Assembly (NCBI GenBank): GCA_033439795.1
Contig: JAUTDP010000001.1
Location: forward strand, 4,154,001-4,218,000
DNA: 64,000 nucleotides
DNA from: Sordaria brevicollis
Lineage: Eukaryota > Ascomycota > Sordariomycetes > Sordariales > Sordariaceae
Direction: 5' to 3'
Each line of letters begins with the position of its first letter. Position 1 is the first letter of the stretch. The notes under the pieces were generated by a model. That model made no database searches. It worked only from the letters and a program-made list of their open reading frames with translations, and was not told the origin of the DNA. This document shows, one piece after another, positions 10,769 to 23,603 of this stretch. Position numbers and translations under genes: made by a program.

Positions 10769-12602
10769 TCAACCACGCACATGAGCAACAGTCCTCAGCT
10801 CACCCCTACTCTTCGTCAAAATAACAAACGAGTCGATGGCAGCCTCAAAGTCCTCGGCAGTGTGACCTGGGAACTCCAAGTCAAAGTGCATCGCGAGAGT
10901 GGCAATGCAGAGGTATAGCTCTGCCCAAGCAAGACTGTTCACATATTATGTCAGCAACCAGCCCCTTCTCTCTCTTCACCCTCTCACCAAGGGTATAGAA
11001 AACTTACTGCATCCCCAAACAATTCCTACTTCCCCTCGAAAACGGCGCCCACATCCTCTCACCCCCCGCCACCCTCTTTTTGAAGTCTTCATCCATCCAC
11101 CGCTCCGGGTTGAATTCCCTCGCATCCTTGCCATAGATCGACTCATCCCAGTGCATAAGAATTTGCGTCATCCCCACTGGCGTTCCCCTCGGGATCGTCC
11201 ACTCTTTGCCCTTACCGCCTTCTGGGAAAATGAGTTCCCGGTCGGGAGCGATCCTTTGCATCCGCGACGCCAAAGCCGGGGAGAGGCGAAGACCTTCCAT
11301 GCAGATTGCTGTTAGGTAGGGGAGTTGTTCCAGCTCGCGGTATTCATAGGTGGAAGGGTCGGAGCCGGAGAAGTTGGGGAAGTGGGAGGTGATTTCGGAG
11401 CGGAGACGGGTGAGGATGGTGGGGGTGGTGAAGAGGTGGTAGATTATTAGACGTAAGGTGGAAGCGGTGGTTTCGAAGCCGGCGGCCGTGATAACGACGA
11501 TGTCCTGATGAATTCGGTCGAGAGACTTGAGGGAGGGGGGCAGGGAGGTGGACGAGAGGATTTCGTTTATGATGGTGTTTGTTGGGACGTTCTCTGTGGA
11601 GGGGAACTTAGGGGAGGAGGAAAGAGACTGGGAAGAGAGGTGGGCGTCGATAATGGCTTTGGTGTCTCTGTATGTCGTCTGTCCGTCCCGTCATCATCAG
11701 TTAACTAACTGCCATTTATTCAAAAGGGGGGAAGAGGAAAGGAAGGAAAGTGAAGGGAACACATGTACATACCTTCAAGTTACTAAACACATTCTTCACC
11801 CCCTTGTCCCCCACCATGATCATAAAATCCCAGGGCAAACTGAACGCCAGCCTCAAAAACGGTAAATGCTTGTTCGCCCTCCACAACCTCCCATTATCAG
11901 TAACCAAAGTTGTAAAATCTTTATCGAAATCATCCTTGTCGAGGTTGTCATAGCATTTACCCATAATGAACTCATTCGATACATCTCTCGCCCACGCACT
12001 AATAGCTGCTCCGAGATCAAATTCCTGGTTGGCAGCGGCTTTCCGGGACATGATGTTTTCGAGTTTGTCCAAGTGCTTGCGCACAAGATCAAGCTTGCGA
12101 CCGACGTTGGCCTTGCTGAAGAACGGCGATAAAGGCTGTCGGATGGTCTTGTGCAGGTAGTGATCTGGTGCGGAGATGGCCGTATCGAGACCTCGCCCGT
12201 GGGCGACGTAGGCCCAGTCCCATTTGTCCCAGCGGCCGTCGTTACGGTAGAGTTTCTCGAAGTAGGATGGGTCGGAGATGTGTAGTTCGTGGGGGGAGAT
12301 GCGGATGATTGGGCCTGTTCGTTCGAGGTTAGTAACTGTGTAACAATGGGAGAGGAAGAGAGGAGAGAAAACAAACCATATTGCTTGTGAAGTTCCCCAA
12401 TCTTGAACGTGTACTGTCCTTCTTGGATCACATCATAGTAAAATTCGTACCAGGTGGTTATGGCGGCCAGTTTGGGACCGGGGAACTTGGCGAGAGGATG
12501 GAAAGTGAGGCGATATAAGATACGGCTCACGTAGAATATGGCAGCTACTGCTGCCACATGAGACCATGTGACTACTGGGAGGAGATCTGCCAGGAGAGTC
12601 AT
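10769..12602 (-). CDS. Cytochrome P450 monooxygenase
   Basis: Four exons: 12377-12602, 11773-12314, 11008-11678 and 10769-10934, all phase-consistent GT-AG, giving 534 aa. There is an N-terminal membrane anchor ([20 protein letters not shown]), then [14 protein letters not shown], the proline-rich hinge. The I helix reads [12 protein letters not shown] (AGxETT oxygen-activation motif), the K helix EGLRLSP (ExxR), then FNPERW, and the heme loop [11 protein letters not shown] with the axial Cys. The last intron splits the codon after the heme loop and restores [10 protein letters not shown]. It is therefore a complete, apparently intact, ER-bound class II P450. No biosynthetic cluster partners flank it, so the substrate is unknown. 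It converges with the Sec39 gene about 260 bp away. Confidence 0.92.
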
Positions 12603-13676
12603 GGTGGAAGATTGGAGGATGTAGAGATGACTGGTAACACGGCTGGAGGAGAGGACTACTCGGAGGAGTTGATGCGTGTGACACAACGCAGTGGCTGGAA
12701 AGAGTAGTCCAGTGTGTCGTCAACGAAAGAGAACCAAAAGTGAGAAGCAGCATCTGTTTATACCCTCTTTTTATCTCGAGTAACCCCTCCTCAGTAAATA
12801 TCTCCCGGCCCTAGTTGAACGAACTTCGACTCCTCCTCTAAGCTCCGGCTCATACCAACCATTCTCCACCGAGCAAGTCATGATAAACCAGGATCATAGT
12901 CGCACGGCGGTGACAATTGCAACTTCGACGTCGTATACTCCGAAGCTATGCAAAGCTGTGTAACCTCCCATAGTTGGCAATGATATGTCAAGACCGTTGG
13001 CATTACTCCGATGTTTCGTGCAAACATTGCTGACGCTGCAATGCCGAGGCCGTTGAATACGACGGCAAAGAGTTTGAGGTCGTTGTAAAAGATATACTGT
13101 TGTCTTTAAACTGTGTCAGATGCATATACTAGGTGATTGCTGAGGTTTTGATTCGTTGCTCGTTAGGGATCCTCCGCTTTGGCGTTAACGGCGATGCTCC
13201 GCTGCGCGGAATCCTACGTTGCTCCTCTAGTCGGACGTGGGTTGAAGATTTTCTCTGAGAGTTCCTGACACAATCAGTCTCAATTTGATCATCTTGACAT
13301 GGAAGAAATCATATCTGATTCTTTCTTGAAGTTATTTCAGATGGGAAGTACAAGCAGTCACACACGCATATTGAAACCCCGTAGTGTATCACCCACAAAG
13401 GGGAACTGAATGTTATTCTTCTTTCTCCTCTCCTTCATCTCAGCAGAGCCATGTACACATATCCTCCTCATATCCACATCGTATCGCTCCATCGCTCCAT
13501 CACAAAAAGTTATAAAATCCAAAATCCACTAAAAAAGTCTAACCAAGAATTATAAAAAAGGTATCCCAACAACGACAAACCAAAGAGCAAACCACCCAAA
13601 TATCTACAAGGTACAAATATGTGCAACATGCTTCCTTTTTTATCTTACACCTTCCTTTCTTCAGCTTGCTACCCTC
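12603..13676. other. Intergenic region, about 1.1 kb
   Basis: The P450 promoter and the 3' end of the GH16 gene fall here. An A-rich stretch at about 13500-13640 is probably 3' UTR of the GH16 gene. No RNA gene or repeat recognised. Confidence 0.4.
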
Positions 13677-16426
13677 TTAAAGGGCAAGCATAGCAACAGC
13701 AACAGCCACGCCGACACTGAGCACAGTCTTGCCAGCGCCAGCGGTCACGGGCACCTCCTCAGTAGGGATAGGAGGCTGGCCGATGGACACGCTAGGGGAA
13801 GAGCTGGCGACGGGGACAGGGACAGAAATGCCGGTGCCGCTGGCGACAGGGGCGGGAGGGATGGAGTAAGTGCCGTTGATGGCGCCGTTGGTGCCGCCGG
13901 GGAGAGTGCCGGTGGGGGCAGGAGGGGCGGGGACGAAAGGAGGGTTGGAGTTGTTGCCGTTGTCGGAACCAGTGCCAGGGGCGGAGCCGGAGGGAACAGG
14001 GGCGCCGCCAGTGGGGACAGCGGGCACCTCACCCTCGCCGGGGGTGCTGCCAGTAGGGACGGGGCAGTTCTCGCCGGTGCAGCCGGGGTTGCCGGAGCCA
14101 GTGCCAGGAGCGCCGCCGGAGGGGACAGGGACAACAGGGGGGTTGCCAGAGCCGGAGCCGGGAGCGCCGCCGGTAGGGACGGGAGGAATGACCTCGCCGT
14201 TACCGTTGCCGGAACCAGGAGCGCCGTTGTTGGGACCGCCGGGAACCTGGGTAGGGACAGGGCAGTCCACACCGTTGCAGCCGCCGGGGACCTGAGTAGG
14301 AACAACAGGGACACCGTTACCGCCACCAGGAACGTTGGTAGGGCCGGCAGGCTGGTTGGTGACGGGGCAGACGGTGGTGGCGATGGCGATGACGGAGGTG
14401 ACAACCTTAGCAGGGCAGTTGGTCACGGTAGGAGCGCAGGAGGTGATGGTGTAGTAGCTGGTGGTGAAGATAGTAGAGGTGGTGTACTCCTGGGAAGCAG
14501 TGATGGTGCTGTTGGGGAAGAGGACGGGGCCGGAGATGGCGCTGGAGACGGGGAAGCCGCCAGAGGCCGAGGGATCAACGGGAGCTGAGGAGATGGGGAA
14601 GTCTGAGGAGACGACGCCGGAGATGACGGGGACACCGGAAGTGGGGGCAGAAGTGATGATGGAAGAAGCGCCCGACTCGGTGACACTGGCGCTAGGAAGA
14701 ACGCTGCCGCTGGGAACAACAATGCCAGAGGAAACGCCACCCTCCTCGTCATCCTCGCAGTCGCTATCGTCGTCAGTCTCGGTAGGGAGAGCGGCGGAAG
14801 AGGTGACGCTGCCGCTAGGGACGACGCTGCCGCTGGGAATAACGCTCTCGCTGGGAACGGCGCTACCGCTGGGGATAATGCTGACAGTGGCGCTGCCGCT
14901 GGGGACGACAATGCCAGAGGAAGCATCACCCTCCTCATCGTCCTCGCAGTCGCTATCGTCGTCAGTCTCGGTAGGGAGAGCGGCGGAAGAGGTGGCAGTA
15001 ACGAAGACGGCGCCGGAGCTGGAGGCAGCATCAGTGGCGGAGACGATGTTGCTGAGGATGTCGGAGCTGGGAACGGCTGAGGCAGAAACAACGGCAGAGC
15101 TAGAAACAACCTCAGAGCTGGCAGCGGCAGAGCTAGAGACGGCCTCGGAGGTGGAAACGGCAGAGGTGGAGACGGCGTCGGTGTTAACAGCGGAGCTGGA
15201 GACGACAGAGACAAAACTGGAAGTCACGGTCGAGCTGGTCTCGGTCGAGCTGATGGCGGAAGAGGTGGTGCTCGAAGAGATGGCAGACGAAGTGGTGCTG
15301 GGGAGGGCCTGCTGGAGCTGGTAAACGTCAAGGTACTGGATCTTCCAGTAGACATCCTCGAACTCCTGGGGGTTCTCGGCAACGTAGGCGTTGCAAGACT
15401 CGGCCTTTCTACCGCACTTCGCATCAGCACCGAACAGTTGTCCAGCGGCATCACCGCAGAAGTTGATGTTGAGGATAAAACGGAGGTTCTTGAAAGCCTT
15501 CTCAACATCGCAGGTCTTGCTGGTGACGGACATGTGTGGCATGCCCCAGGTCTCGGGCTTGGGCTCGCCGTTCTCGATGTCGGTGGGTTCAGTTGGCCAG
15601 CTCCAGACACTGAGGTGATCCTCAGTCCATTCGATGGCATCTAAAGGTAATGTATCAGCACAGCTCTTTCCCACGGAAAGTTAATGAGCAAGTCCACTTA
15701 CAGACACCACCGTTGGGGTTACCCCATTGTCCCTTCTTCTCCGTCACACCACAGCCCTCGTTAGTCCATTGGCCCTTAGCATAGTTGTCGCAGTTGCGGG
15801 TCTCGGAGGACTCAATGTGTGTCTCGTCGATGATCTTGCACTCGCCAACCTGCTCGGGGGTTCCGGTGTGGTAGGTGATTCGGTTGTGATCGGCCATGGA
15901 CCACATCTCGTAGATATCGACTTCACCATCCTGGGGCCAGTTGTCGCCGACCATCCAGAAAGCGGGCCAAGCACCACAAACGGGCTTGGGGAAATGGTTG
16001 AACTTGGCAATGAACAGGCCGGTGTTGTAGGAGGCGGTACTCTCGAGGCGGACACTCTTACGGCCGGCAGTAAGACCAAGCGTAGTCTTGCTGTCGACGC
16101 CGATGCGGATATCATCACCCTCGGTCTTGATCAAACCCGAAGACACTGCCGCATCCTTGCTCTGGTATTGGACGAAACCGTGGTTGTAATCACTCTTGGC
16201 AAGCCCATGGCCACCCTTTATTCAAGACTCGTAAGTATCATTCTGTCATGTAATGTTTGATGTAGGCTCTTACCTCAAAGAAAGTAAACTTTTCGAGAAA
16301 GTTACCCGAGTTATAAGACTCAGACAACTGATAGGTCTTGCTGGAGACGGGAGAGGAGCTTAGGGCAGAAACACCATAGATGTAAGCCAGGGCAACAGCA
16401 CCCAGCTTAAGCATAGACGGAGCCAT
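13677..16426 (-). CDS. GPI-type GH16 endo-beta-glucanase with long Ser/Pro/Gly tail
   Basis: Three exons, 16274-16426, 15702-16215 and 13677-15640, give 876 aa. A signal peptide (MLKLGAVALAYIYGVSA) precedes a GH16 domain of about 300 residues. The catalytic strand reads DGEVDIYEMW (ExDxxE), with AWPAFWMVGDNWP before it. The domain resembles fungal mixed-linkage (1,3/1,4)-beta-glucanases, which cut wall glucans by a retaining mechanism. After it comes about 570 residues of Ser/Thr then Gly/Pro low complexity. This tail includes two near-identical copies of an acidic block (ALPTETDDDSDCEDDEEG) followed by VPSGS repeats, and later PTGGAPGSGSGNP-like repeats. The C terminus is hydrophobic (VLSVGVAVAVAMLAL) after small residues, as in a GPI-attachment signal, so the enzyme is probably wall- or membrane-anchored. 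Confidence 0.88.
14699..14997 (-). repeat. Tandem coding repeat in the GH16 tail
   Basis: Two copies, about 180 bp apart, encode the same block (ALPTETDDDSDCEDDEEG, then SSGIVVPSGS). The DNA copies are nearly identical, suggesting a recent internal duplication. Each is shorter than the roughly 400 bp usually needed to trigger RIP. Confidence 0.7.
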
Positions 16427-19400
16427 GATGACCGTCTAAAAGAGTGACAGTAAAAACTGAAAGAATGAGTGGACTTGACGTACGATACGTCAGAGGACGA
16501 GCAAAAAGATATGCTCTGGAAAATATAGTAGCTACTGAAGCAGCAAAGAGATCGTCTTGGCTGATGGGGCACCAAAACAGGAGAAGAAAGAGATCATCCA
16601 TCTTTGGGGGGCTCTGGGCTTTTTGTTCTGACACGCGCGGCTGTTCGTTCTTCGCCAATACATGTTGGGGGCTTTCCAGTCGAGTGGGACCCAGGAACCG
16701 AGAGGTCTTCCCCGAGCCTGTCGAGGCTGACATGGGAGACGAACATGGGGCATCGCTAACCGGGGATGCAAGCTAAAAAGGGCAACACTGTGGTGGGTGG
16801 TCCACAGTCGCAGTCCAGACTCTCGATGATGTTGTCAGGGGTAAGCCACGGTACCTAGGCGCATGCTAACGGCTCATTGGCCCGGTCGAGGAAAGGCGCT
16901 GCAGTGTCGTCAGTTCTTTTCACAACGAAAGCGTTTTCAGTGAGACCCTGAATGGCTCTCTTGCCCTGGACGGCTACGCTGGTGGACCAGAAGGTCCAAG
17001 CGAACAGGCAACTGCGAGATGCCAAGAGCAACATCATGGTCGACATGGGCTCTATTTCAGTCGAAGAATCCAGATTCCTCCGACGGTCTTCCTGCCTGTT
17101 GGAGGCTCTTTCAACGCTGATCGTGGGTAACTTGATGCTCAAAGCCATGCTGGATGACATCAAAGCGTATCTACCAGCCTCGGTCTGTTTATCTCTGCAG
17201 GTGCTGTCAGAGATTTCGTGTCTTCTCTTCTTCTTGTTTCAAGACCAGAAGATCTTTTTCAGATGGATGGCCACCGTGGAGGCCATGCATGTCAGAGTCT
17301 TTCAGGCTGGAATTGGTTAGCCGGTGTTTCTAGAAGGGCAGAGGAGGGGTGGGGAGTGGACAGGAAGCTAGGGAGCAAGATGGTCCAACTGCAGGAACAG
17401 AGCCTGATGGAGGGGGGCCTGAAAGGCACAAGCAAAATTGGTCTTGTCCCATTGGTCATCTAGGGATAAGCTTTGATAAGTGCCAGCATCTCATCACCAA
17501 CTGGCCGCGCCGGAAAAGGGGAGAATGCGACAGTGGGTGAGCGTGTATTGCAGGGAGCTTCTCTGTGTTGTCGTGCCATATGGGAGATGATGGATACGGT
17601 ATGGGTATGAGCCATCTGGGTATGGGAGCTGCTGAACCTGGGGTCATTGAGCGAGGGAGTCCCGAATTCACGCTTCGGCTCTCATCGTGGAGGCGCAGTC
17701 GAGATTGGGGACAACGGGAATAAGGTCAAGGTCCAGGACCGGAGTGTCTTCCTGTTGGGGGTCCATCTCGGCGGTCCTGGTTGAGGTATGGTGCGCTCTC
17801 GCCAACGACTTCCACGGTTTCCATTACGAGCTTAGCCCCACTGGCGAGAAACGCCCGGTGGGCCATATCATTAATAAAATGACGGCTTAAAAAGAGAAGC
17901 CAATGCAATGCATTGAGGGTGACGATAGAGAGATGTTGTGGTGATTGCTGAATTCCACTTTTCGCTCGGTGATATCGGTATCAAATCGACACATCTATTT
18001 TCATGTGAACCGTGCCTATTCGGCAATTCCTAGCTGGCGCTTGTTGATCACTTGCTAACCCCGCGCGCCAAAGCTGTTAGAGTTGTTCAAGCCCAACGCT
18101 TATGGAGGACGATCACAAAGGCGAGACCAAGGCGAGCGGGTAGCCATGACGCACCGATGGAGATGGCGCAGATCCCATCGTGATCCATGGACGTTGGTGG
18201 TCGACGAGGTGGTGTGAAGAAAGAGACACAGTCAAGGGAGACAGCGAACCGCCGGAAAGTGGGAGTGTGAATGCGGTACCTTCAGGTGATCTCTCCCTTG
18301 AGATGATGTCCGCGCACAAACAACGGCCCGGGGGGGGGGGGGGGGGGGGAAAGTGGAAAAAGGGGGGTTGCAGCGGCAACAGCGCCGCCTGGGCCCGGGC
18401 GCCAGGGGGGAGGCGCTCAGTGGCGTCCAGGGGTGCTCCTGTCAGTTGTTTGTTTACTAAGGGACGCCCACCAGCTAGCCGAAATCAACGTCAGCCAGCC
18501 ATCACCAGCAACCCTCCCAATCGCAACAGCAGACGACCTGGAGATCGAAAGAACAAAGAGAAAACACATCGAATTTTATCACAAACACGGAGGATATGAC
18601 CGATATTGCCGACACTATTCAGATTCATACTCCAGTCTCCACACCGCCGGCTGTTGAGAATGACAACAGACTGAGCTTGACCATAAAAACGATGAGTGAA
18701 ATTACACCATTGCTGACATCTTCGTTAGTGTGACCCCATATGAGAAGCTTTTCGCATCGAAGGTCAGCCCGTCCGGGTCGGGACCGAATGCGACCTCCTT
18801 TGCGCTACCACAGGCATCCCTAGGCATCCATATTTAGCTCCGGATAGATTGAGGGTTGGCTCCATCAAGAGGGGGAAGGGGGGGAATGAAGGCTGGCTGC
18901 GTGATATGAAAAGTTTATCACCTCCCTAGAGGTACCTTCCAGTTGCGCTCACTGAAGGCACAGTCGGACATTCTGCACCTCGCTCTCGTCGGAACTCCTC
19001 GGGCTTTATCACATACCCTAACCCTCAAGCACCGACAGGTTCAAGTGAACAAGCGTCAGCAGACATTCCTGCAGGAAGTGACGGTTGCAGGGCATCTGCC
19101 GTTGTGAGGTCGGCAGGCACGAAGGTTACAATGATATATGTAGGAAGAGGTCATCCCCCTTGGTAGGAAAGAGGCCATCCCGTCTGGGAGGAAGTTCCCT
19201 CTTGGACAAGCAGGAACCGTCAACGCTAGGGAAGGAAGCTGTGGCCGTCGACGAGTCAGACGACTGGTTAACAGCTGGGTCGGCTACGAGGAGCCATGCC
19301 TCTGTCTGGACTTGGCCACTCAGTTTTTGGACTGGCGTTCTCTTCATCCTCAACATCAAAGCAGCTTTTTGCTCCCCTTTTCTTCTCTGCCCAAGTCACT

Positions 19401-19809
19401 CGTCGAAGATATTCGTTTGCAAACCAATGCATGACCAACTTCTCTTCTATCCAGCAATCCGAGAAAACAAGGGCGTAGAGCGACGAAGCTACGAGCGTAG
19501 CTAGTTCTCTTCTTCGTCTCACTCGGATACGGCTGTCAGGACATATCGAAACATCGAAGCGGTTCCCGCCAACTGGCCAACAAATCGAGGGATGTTCACA
19601 TTCACGCAACACACTGCAGTCTGTTCGTGTGGTCTTTCTTTTCGAAAACAAATTTCTCATATCTCTCGCATCTAGTTATTACTTTGCCCTTCTCATGATG
19701 ATTCCTCCTCTTTCTACCATTACAATATATCCAAAGGAGCGTACCCAACATATGATGCCTCTTCCTCGCAAACAATCAAACAACAAAAATCACATAGACT
19801 TCAGAACAT
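16427..19809. other. Gene-poor intergenic region, about 3.4 kb
   Basis: It lies between the GH16 gene promoter and the 3' end of the repeat mannoprotein gene. Scattered open frames show no motif or codon pattern I trust. It contains a 20-G homopolymer (18330-18349). No RNA gene recognised. Confidence 0.45.
18330..18349 (+). repeat. Poly-G run of 20
   Basis: Twenty consecutive G, flanked by CCC on the left and AAAG on the right, within GC-rich intergenic DNA. It could form a G-quadruplex, or its length could be an assembly uncertainty. Confidence 0.9.
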
Positions 19810-20983
19810 TCAAAGGAAAAATACAGCAATCCCACCAACAACCATCAACCCAGCCGTCGCCGCCTTGACCTTCTCGGCACCGGCCGTCACAACCGGCGGC
19901 GCCGGGCTGTTTCCACCAACAGGAGAAGCACCCGAGATCTCCTGATCCGGGGGAGTCACCACCACAACAGGCGGCGCGGGGGCAGGGGCAGGAGGGTTTG
20001 GCTTAGGAGCAGGGGGCGCGGGAACCTTGGTAGGAGCAACGGGAGCAGCAGTCGCCGTCTCGGTCTCGCACTCGGAAGTCTCCCACTTGGTCTTGTGGTG
20101 ATCCGGCTTCTTGTTGGGCTTCTTGGTCCAGGGTCCCGGGCGGGGACCACGCGTAGGAGCGGCGGAAGCAGAAGCGGAAGCGGAGCGGGAGGCCGAGGCC
20201 GAGGCGCTGGGTTTGGTGGTCCAGTCGGGCCAGACGCCGTGGGACTTGGTCCAGTGGTGGTGATCCCAGGTCTTGGTTGGGCGGCCGGTGGCGGAGGCGG
20301 AGTTGGTGGGAGCGGTGGTGGGAGCGGCGTTGGTGTTGGTGCCAGTGTTCGTGTTGGTGGGAGCCGCGGTATTGGTGTCGGTGTTGGTGGGAGCGACCGT
20401 GTCGGTGTCGGTGTTGGTGTCGGTGGGGGCGACGGTGTTGGTATCCGTGTTGGTATCAGTGTTAGCAGTGGTGGTGGTGGTATCAGTGTTGGCAGCTGCG
20501 GTGGTCGTGGTGGTGGTCGCGTCGGTCGTGGTTACGGCAGTGGTGGTGGTGGTTCCGGCATCCGTCGTGGTCGCGGGGAAGTAAGGTGTACACTCGTCAG
20601 CGCCCAACGGGAAGGGCTCGGGGCGGGCATAGACAACGCAATTCTTCTGGCAGGCGGCATTACCGGTGTTGGCATCCTCCTGCCAGCAGCTGGCCCGACC
20701 ATCGTTGCCGACAGGGACTGCTCCGATCAGTTCCTATTTTTCATGGGTCAACATTATTCTTGTGAATTTTATGCCGTTAACTGGTGTTAGCACAACGGAA
20801 ACCTACGTCGTTGCAGTTCACTGCCGGCAGGGGGTAGATTCCGTCACATCGGACGAGAAGGCCGCCGGCACAGTAGGAGCCGTCGGGAAGACTGCACCGG
20901 GTTTGACCGTCAACAATGATGAGCTGGGCGTTGGCAATAACCGCCAAAGCCGCCAGTGCGGCGAGGTTCGTGAAGGTCTTCAT
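19810..20983 (-). CDS. Secreted Cys-rich, Thr/Asn/Asp-repeat GPI-type wall protein
   Basis: Two exons, 20807-20983 and 19810-20733, give 366 aa; the intron has GTAGGT and AATAG ends. A signal peptide (MKTFTNLAALAALAVIANAQ) leads to a small Cys-containing domain of about 95 residues (TRCSLPDGSYCAGG, VRCDGIYPLPAVNC, SCWQEDANTGNAACQKNC, ADECTPYF). Then comes a tandem TTTT/TNTDTNTDT repeat, a SASASASRS stretch, a basic Trp/His part (TWDHHHWTKSHGVWPDW), a Pro-rich PAPKPNPPAPAPAPP segment and a hydrophobic end (AATAGLMVVGGIAVFFL) like a GPI signal. No enzyme motif is seen. It is probably a heavily O-glycosylated wall or surface protein; function unknown. Confidence 0.8.
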
Positions 20984-21651
20984 CTTGCTGGGATTTGACT
21001 CTTGACTTGGAAAGCGAAGTGCTTGGAAAAGTTGGGTGATTGAAGGTAACAGCCAACAAGCGAGTGATGCTGACAAGAGAGATAAGGAGTAAGCGGCGAG
21101 CCGGGCGGGTTAAACAAACACACGACAACAAAAGTCAAGTGATGATAAAGCTTGATGTAGATGAAGAAAGAAGTCCGAGGTCAGAGAAGAAGATGATCAC
21201 TTCTTATAACAGAGAACTTCCCCTCTCGAGGGCCACTCTAGACTCTGACATGGACCCAAGCACGAGCTCGTAAGTATGGACCACCATGGACGGCTATGAT
21301 GACGAAGACGGCACATTGAAAATTTTCGAAGCTCCTCCCCGTTTCCGAACGTCCAGTCAGCCACTGGCAGGACCTTGAGAACAAAGCTACCCATCGTAGC
21401 GAAGAGTCAGCATAGCACTGACCACCACCACCCGAAGCAAGTGAGGAAGTGGACGAGGTATGTACGCAATAGGAAACCCTCACTTGAAATCTCTGCAAAC
21501 AAAGGCGATGTCTTCCGCCTAGCCGAGCAGCTGTCCTAGCTTACCCGCACAATGTGCGCTACGTTACTACCGGTAGAGGATTCCTAACCCGGCAGACAGA
21601 TGAGGGGGCGAGCAGAGCTCAACCGAGCTGAACTAATCTTCGTATGCGTTT
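20984..21651. other. Promoter side of the wall-protein gene
   Basis: About 0.7 kb upstream of the minus-strand wall-protein gene. Nothing specific recognised. Confidence 0.35.
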
Positions 21652-22506
21652 TTGGGCTATAATGTGTCTGCTGTAGCCGGAGAGAGATTCGTTCGCAAGA
21701 TCCTAAGCGACGCCGTTCAACATATGATGGAGAGGAGAGTCGCCGTTTACGGAAAGCCGCCCATATCTACAGAAATAGAAACCACAGCTAGCATTATCCC
21801 AGGGCTTTGGGTAGAAGAGCAATACGGATTGTTCACAGAAGACCCGAGTTCCAGTAGCCTGCCAAGGGCAGACGGGCGGCTATCTCGCGGGTTTCACCCC
21901 TTTGCTCGGGCTTGGTGCGTTCGTTAGGTGTTTTTCAAGTGTTCAACAAGTGTTCAATCGAAACCAGTAACTGAAGCAACAGATACGTACACGGTTAAGC
22001 AGTTGCTTGCCGTGTCCAGCAACCTTCATTAGAGCTGTTTGGTGGAAGTTTGCGCGAAAGACAGGATGCTATCGTCGAGTGTCTCATTCAGACATGGGCA
22101 GTTTTCCGTCACCGTCCTCGAGCCGGAATCTTGTGCAGACCGCAATCGGACAACCTCTCCAATGTTAGTGTCGTGACCTTGCACTATCATCCACAGCCTA
22201 TTGAGGAGGTGCTGTTTTGTTAGTGCACTGGAATGCTCCTATGTACCATCACGCGAGCAAAGACCCAAAAACCTCAACTGAGACATTGATCCAAAAAATA
22301 CCAAACGCCCGACAGCGGAATGGCTGAACTGGGCGCACTTCGTCCCGCTTGTCACGGCACTCGCCGAAAACGGCCCGCAAGAGGTTAACATTCCGATGGA
22401 GGATGACGTCGAGCCAGAGCCGCAAGCGGACTGGCTTTCACTTGACACGAAGTTAGGCTGTCTGCACCTGCTCATAGCTGGCGAGCTCTTCTCAATTCGG
22501 ACTTGA
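21652..22506 (+). pseudogene. Possible decayed or unannotated gene, exons partly readable
   Basis: Two protein-like stretches lie in order. The first, 21652-21927, is open but has no ATG and reads GERFVRKILSDAVQHMMERR and IIPGLWVEEQYGLFTEDP. The second runs from about 22000 to 22218 (LFGGSLRERQDAIVECLIQT, then VVTLHYHPQPIEEVLF). It joins 22283-22506 across a 64 bp intron (22219-22282, GTTAGT...CTGAG) to read YIDPKNTKRPTAEWLNWAHF and end LLIAGELFSIRT. The phase match at that intron supports real coding ancestry. I could not link the two stretches without a stop, nor find a start. It may be a relic or a gene with an exon I missed. Family not recognised. Confidence 0.35.
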
Positions 22507-23347
22507 CCTTTTTGCTTTCGTTCACATGGGTAGCATCTTGATCAATTTTTGAGAGACTTTGTGAGATCTCACTATGAGCCTGAGGGCCGTGAAGTGAAGT
22601 TGATTGACTGAATGGATGAAGAAAACTTGTAGGTACTTCCCAGCGTCGGTCATGCAGTTTGAAAATCTCAAAAAAATTTTGTAGGGTTTGTTGAGCCCCC
22701 TACGAGATAAGTCTGGCAGTGGTGGCCCTTCCAGCTCTTTCAAGAAGTGAAGGAAAGAAGGAGCTGTGGCCAGGCAGAAGAAGGGTGATACATACTTGGA
22801 AGTCCTCAGTCACATGGGCAAGTCGTCAAGTCACGATGCGTCTTTCAAGTATCCAGATCAGTTATCATCAATGTGTTATTGCCTTCCATAAATTCCATCG
22901 ATTTGCTATTGTATCAAGTCCCTGTATAAGACCCCTTGACCTTCAAAATCCTCCTCTATATCACGTATCATTCATCGTCATCGTCATCATATGATATCTG
23001 CCATTACAAGAAAAAATGCCTTTCTTCATCATCGTCACCCGTCCGTCAGCTTCATAACAGTAAGAGAAAAGTCGGAGAAAAAGCGCGAAATCTTTCAGGA
23101 TATATACGTAAAAAACAAAGCTAGCCCGCCCAGCACCCAAGGAAATCGTGGTGGTGGTGGTCCCTCGCGATTTGGTCTCCAGGCCCGTTCCCTTATAGGT
23201 AAACGTGGAGGAATAAAATGCGAGAAAAGAAGTGAGCTAAATCAAAAGAGAAACAGAAAAGTGGTATATGTAGCAGCAGTAGTTTTGTTGAAATGAACCC
23301 TCCCACCAGATATGAAGAAAGGAAGACATGCAGAAAGGAGTGTGGTT

Positions 23348-23378
<31 letters not shown>

Positions 23379-23603
23379 TGTCGTAGTTTCATCAGGTCAT
23401 ACTCTCATTGTCCCGTATGCTCTTGTTGTTTGTGTCGTTTCGTTACAGCGTAACAGTTCGTATCGTAACTATGATTCCAACTTTTTTTTTTTCCTTTGTT
23501 GATTTCATCAACATAATGTAGTTGTCCGGTGTTCTTCTTTCGTGGAGTCGGCGGCTTTGCGTGATAGCTTTGTGCTCCCTGCTCTCGGTTTGCGTTGACA
23601 AGC
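22507..23603. other. Intergenic region with microsatellite
   Basis: About 1.1 kb downstream of the large minus-strand gene. It holds a (TG)n tract at about 23352-23378 and a T-run near 23481-23491. No gene seen. Confidence 0.4.
23352..23378 (+). repeat. (TG)n microsatellite
   Basis: About 13 uninterrupted TG units in intergenic DNA, 0.2 kb beyond the stop of the large minus-strand gene. Confidence 0.9.
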
